A stretch of 6,070 bases of DNA, from positions 1 through 6,070 of the forward strand of contig JAAYCC010000100.1 of the NCBI GenBank assembly GCA_012729875.1, in the 5' to 3' direction. A program made the position numbers and the translations under genes. Shown in pieces: positions 5,513-6,070 of this stretch. This stretch comes from Clostridiales bacterium. GTDB taxonomy: Bacteria > Bacillota > Clostridia > Oscillospirales > Oscillospiraceae. The notes under the pieces are model-generated. The model was not told the origin of the DNA. It ran no database searches and saw only the letters and a program-made list of their open reading frames with translations. Position 1 is the stretch's first letter, and the number at the start of each line of letters is the position of its first letter.

Positions 5513-6070
5513 TCAGACCTTAAGTTCCGGATCACTGTCCGCTAAAAGCGAAGAATAGCGCTCCAGAAGCGGCTTGACATTTTCGCTCAGAAAATCCGTC
5601 ACCTGCTCGGGCGCACGCCCCACATACGCGCTTGCGTCCAGATTGCCTGTGATCTCCTCCTCGGTAAGCCCGAAAAGTGGGTCGGCGGCAATGCGCTCTA
5701 TCAGGTCGTTTGGAAGTCCCTGCTCCTTGACGACCGCCCCCGCCGCAACAGAGTGTACTCTGATACGCTCGTGCAGCTCCTGACGGTTACCGCCCTTCTT
5801 GACGGCATCCATCATAATGTTCTCCGTAGCCATAAAGGGGAGTTCCTCATTTATGTGCTTCTCTATGACCCTTTCATAGACCCTTATGCCGCTTGCGACG
5901 TTTAGATAGATGTTGAGAATGGAATCTACAGCCAGAAAGGCCTCTGGAATTGAAATCCGCTTGTTTGCGGAGTCGTCCAGGGTGCGCTCAAACCACTGGT
6001 TGTAGGCCGTCATAGCGGGATTTTGGGCGTCCGCTATGACATAGCGCGACAAAGAGCAGATACGCTCACA
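5513..6070 (-). CDS. purB: Adenylosuccinate lyase, C-terminal part
   Basis: The frame is open to the right edge, so only the last 185 residues are seen; a full bacterial PurB of this type is about 475 residues. The visible part starts with CERICSLSRYVIADAQNP and continues with QWFERTLDDSANKR, both typical of the C-terminal half of the central helical domain in PurB. The all-helical C-terminal domain follows, including PFMATENIMM (residues about 79-88 of the visible part) and a GRAPEQVTDFL block near the end. A TTG at 6052 is not a start. The enzyme belongs to the fumarase/aspartase superfamily. It removes fumarate from SAICAR in de novo purine synthesis and from adenylosuccinate in the final step to AMP, in the cytoplasm. 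The signature loop and catalytic serine region lie outside the window. It ends 13 nt before its own terminator and is separated from secD by 114 bp. Confidence 0.95.
   Translation of the reverse strand, partial: CERICSLSRYVIADAQNPAMTAYNQWFERTLDDSANKRISIPEAFLAVDSILNIYLNVASGIRVYERVIEKHINEELPFMATENIMMDAVKKGGNRQELHERIRVHSVAAGAVVKEQGLPNDLIERIAADPLFGLTEEEITGNLDASAYVGRAPEQVTDFLSENVKPLLERYSSLLADSDPELKV

Noticed and set aside
5027..5545. 172-residue + strand frame across secD, the intergenic region and the purB end
   Set aside because: It crosses the secD promoter and purB terminator in antisense and overlaps both conserved genes; no independent support.
6040..6052. TTG at 6052 as a start of a short purB-like gene
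   Set aside because: The frame continues to the window edge with CERICS, which belongs to the conserved PurB block just before it.

Overview
The window looks like an ordinary chromosomal stretch from a Gram-positive endospore-forming lineage, most likely class Clostridia and possibly Oscillospirales. The grounds are a CwlD-type sporulation amidase, secD and secF as separate genes with a short SecD, strong AGGAGG-type ribosome binding sites, a near-consensus sigma-A promoter and a GME-fold protein of a family I associate with Clostridia. The exact taxon is an inference. I see no rRNA, tRNA, CRISPR array, insertion sequence or phage gene, and no clear sign of horizontal transfer.

Layout from left to right. 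The + strand holds only the 3' end of a membrane transporter (1-227), probably an APC-type amino acid permease. It converges on everything else, and a hairpin at 253-286 separates the two directions. The minus strand then carries three transcription units, read right to left. (1) The 3' end of purB (5513-6070, cut by the window edge) ends at a rho-independent terminator. (2) secD-secF (5398 down to 3201) is driven by a TTGACT-N17-TATAAT promoter that begins within a few bases of the purB terminator, and it ends at a 14-bp perfect hairpin with a T-run. (3) cwlD-like amidase, radA and a DUF6873-like GME-fold gene (3112 down to 286) are packed with a gap of only 8 bp and then a 4-bp ATGA overlap, so they are probably one operon.

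Functionally, SecD and SecF form the membrane complex that assists SecYEG in late protein translocation. The amidase is itself an exported, membrane-anchored cell-wall enzyme. RadA is a DNA repair and recombination ATPase, and the GME protein is uncharacterised. PurB is purine biosynthesis.

The genes are intact and conventional, and I found no convincing undescribed system. The points worth a second look are the uncharacterised GME-fold gene translationally coupled to radA, the probable TTG start of the amidase gene with a sporulation-sigma-like promoter in front of it, and the unusual C-terminal tail of that amidase.
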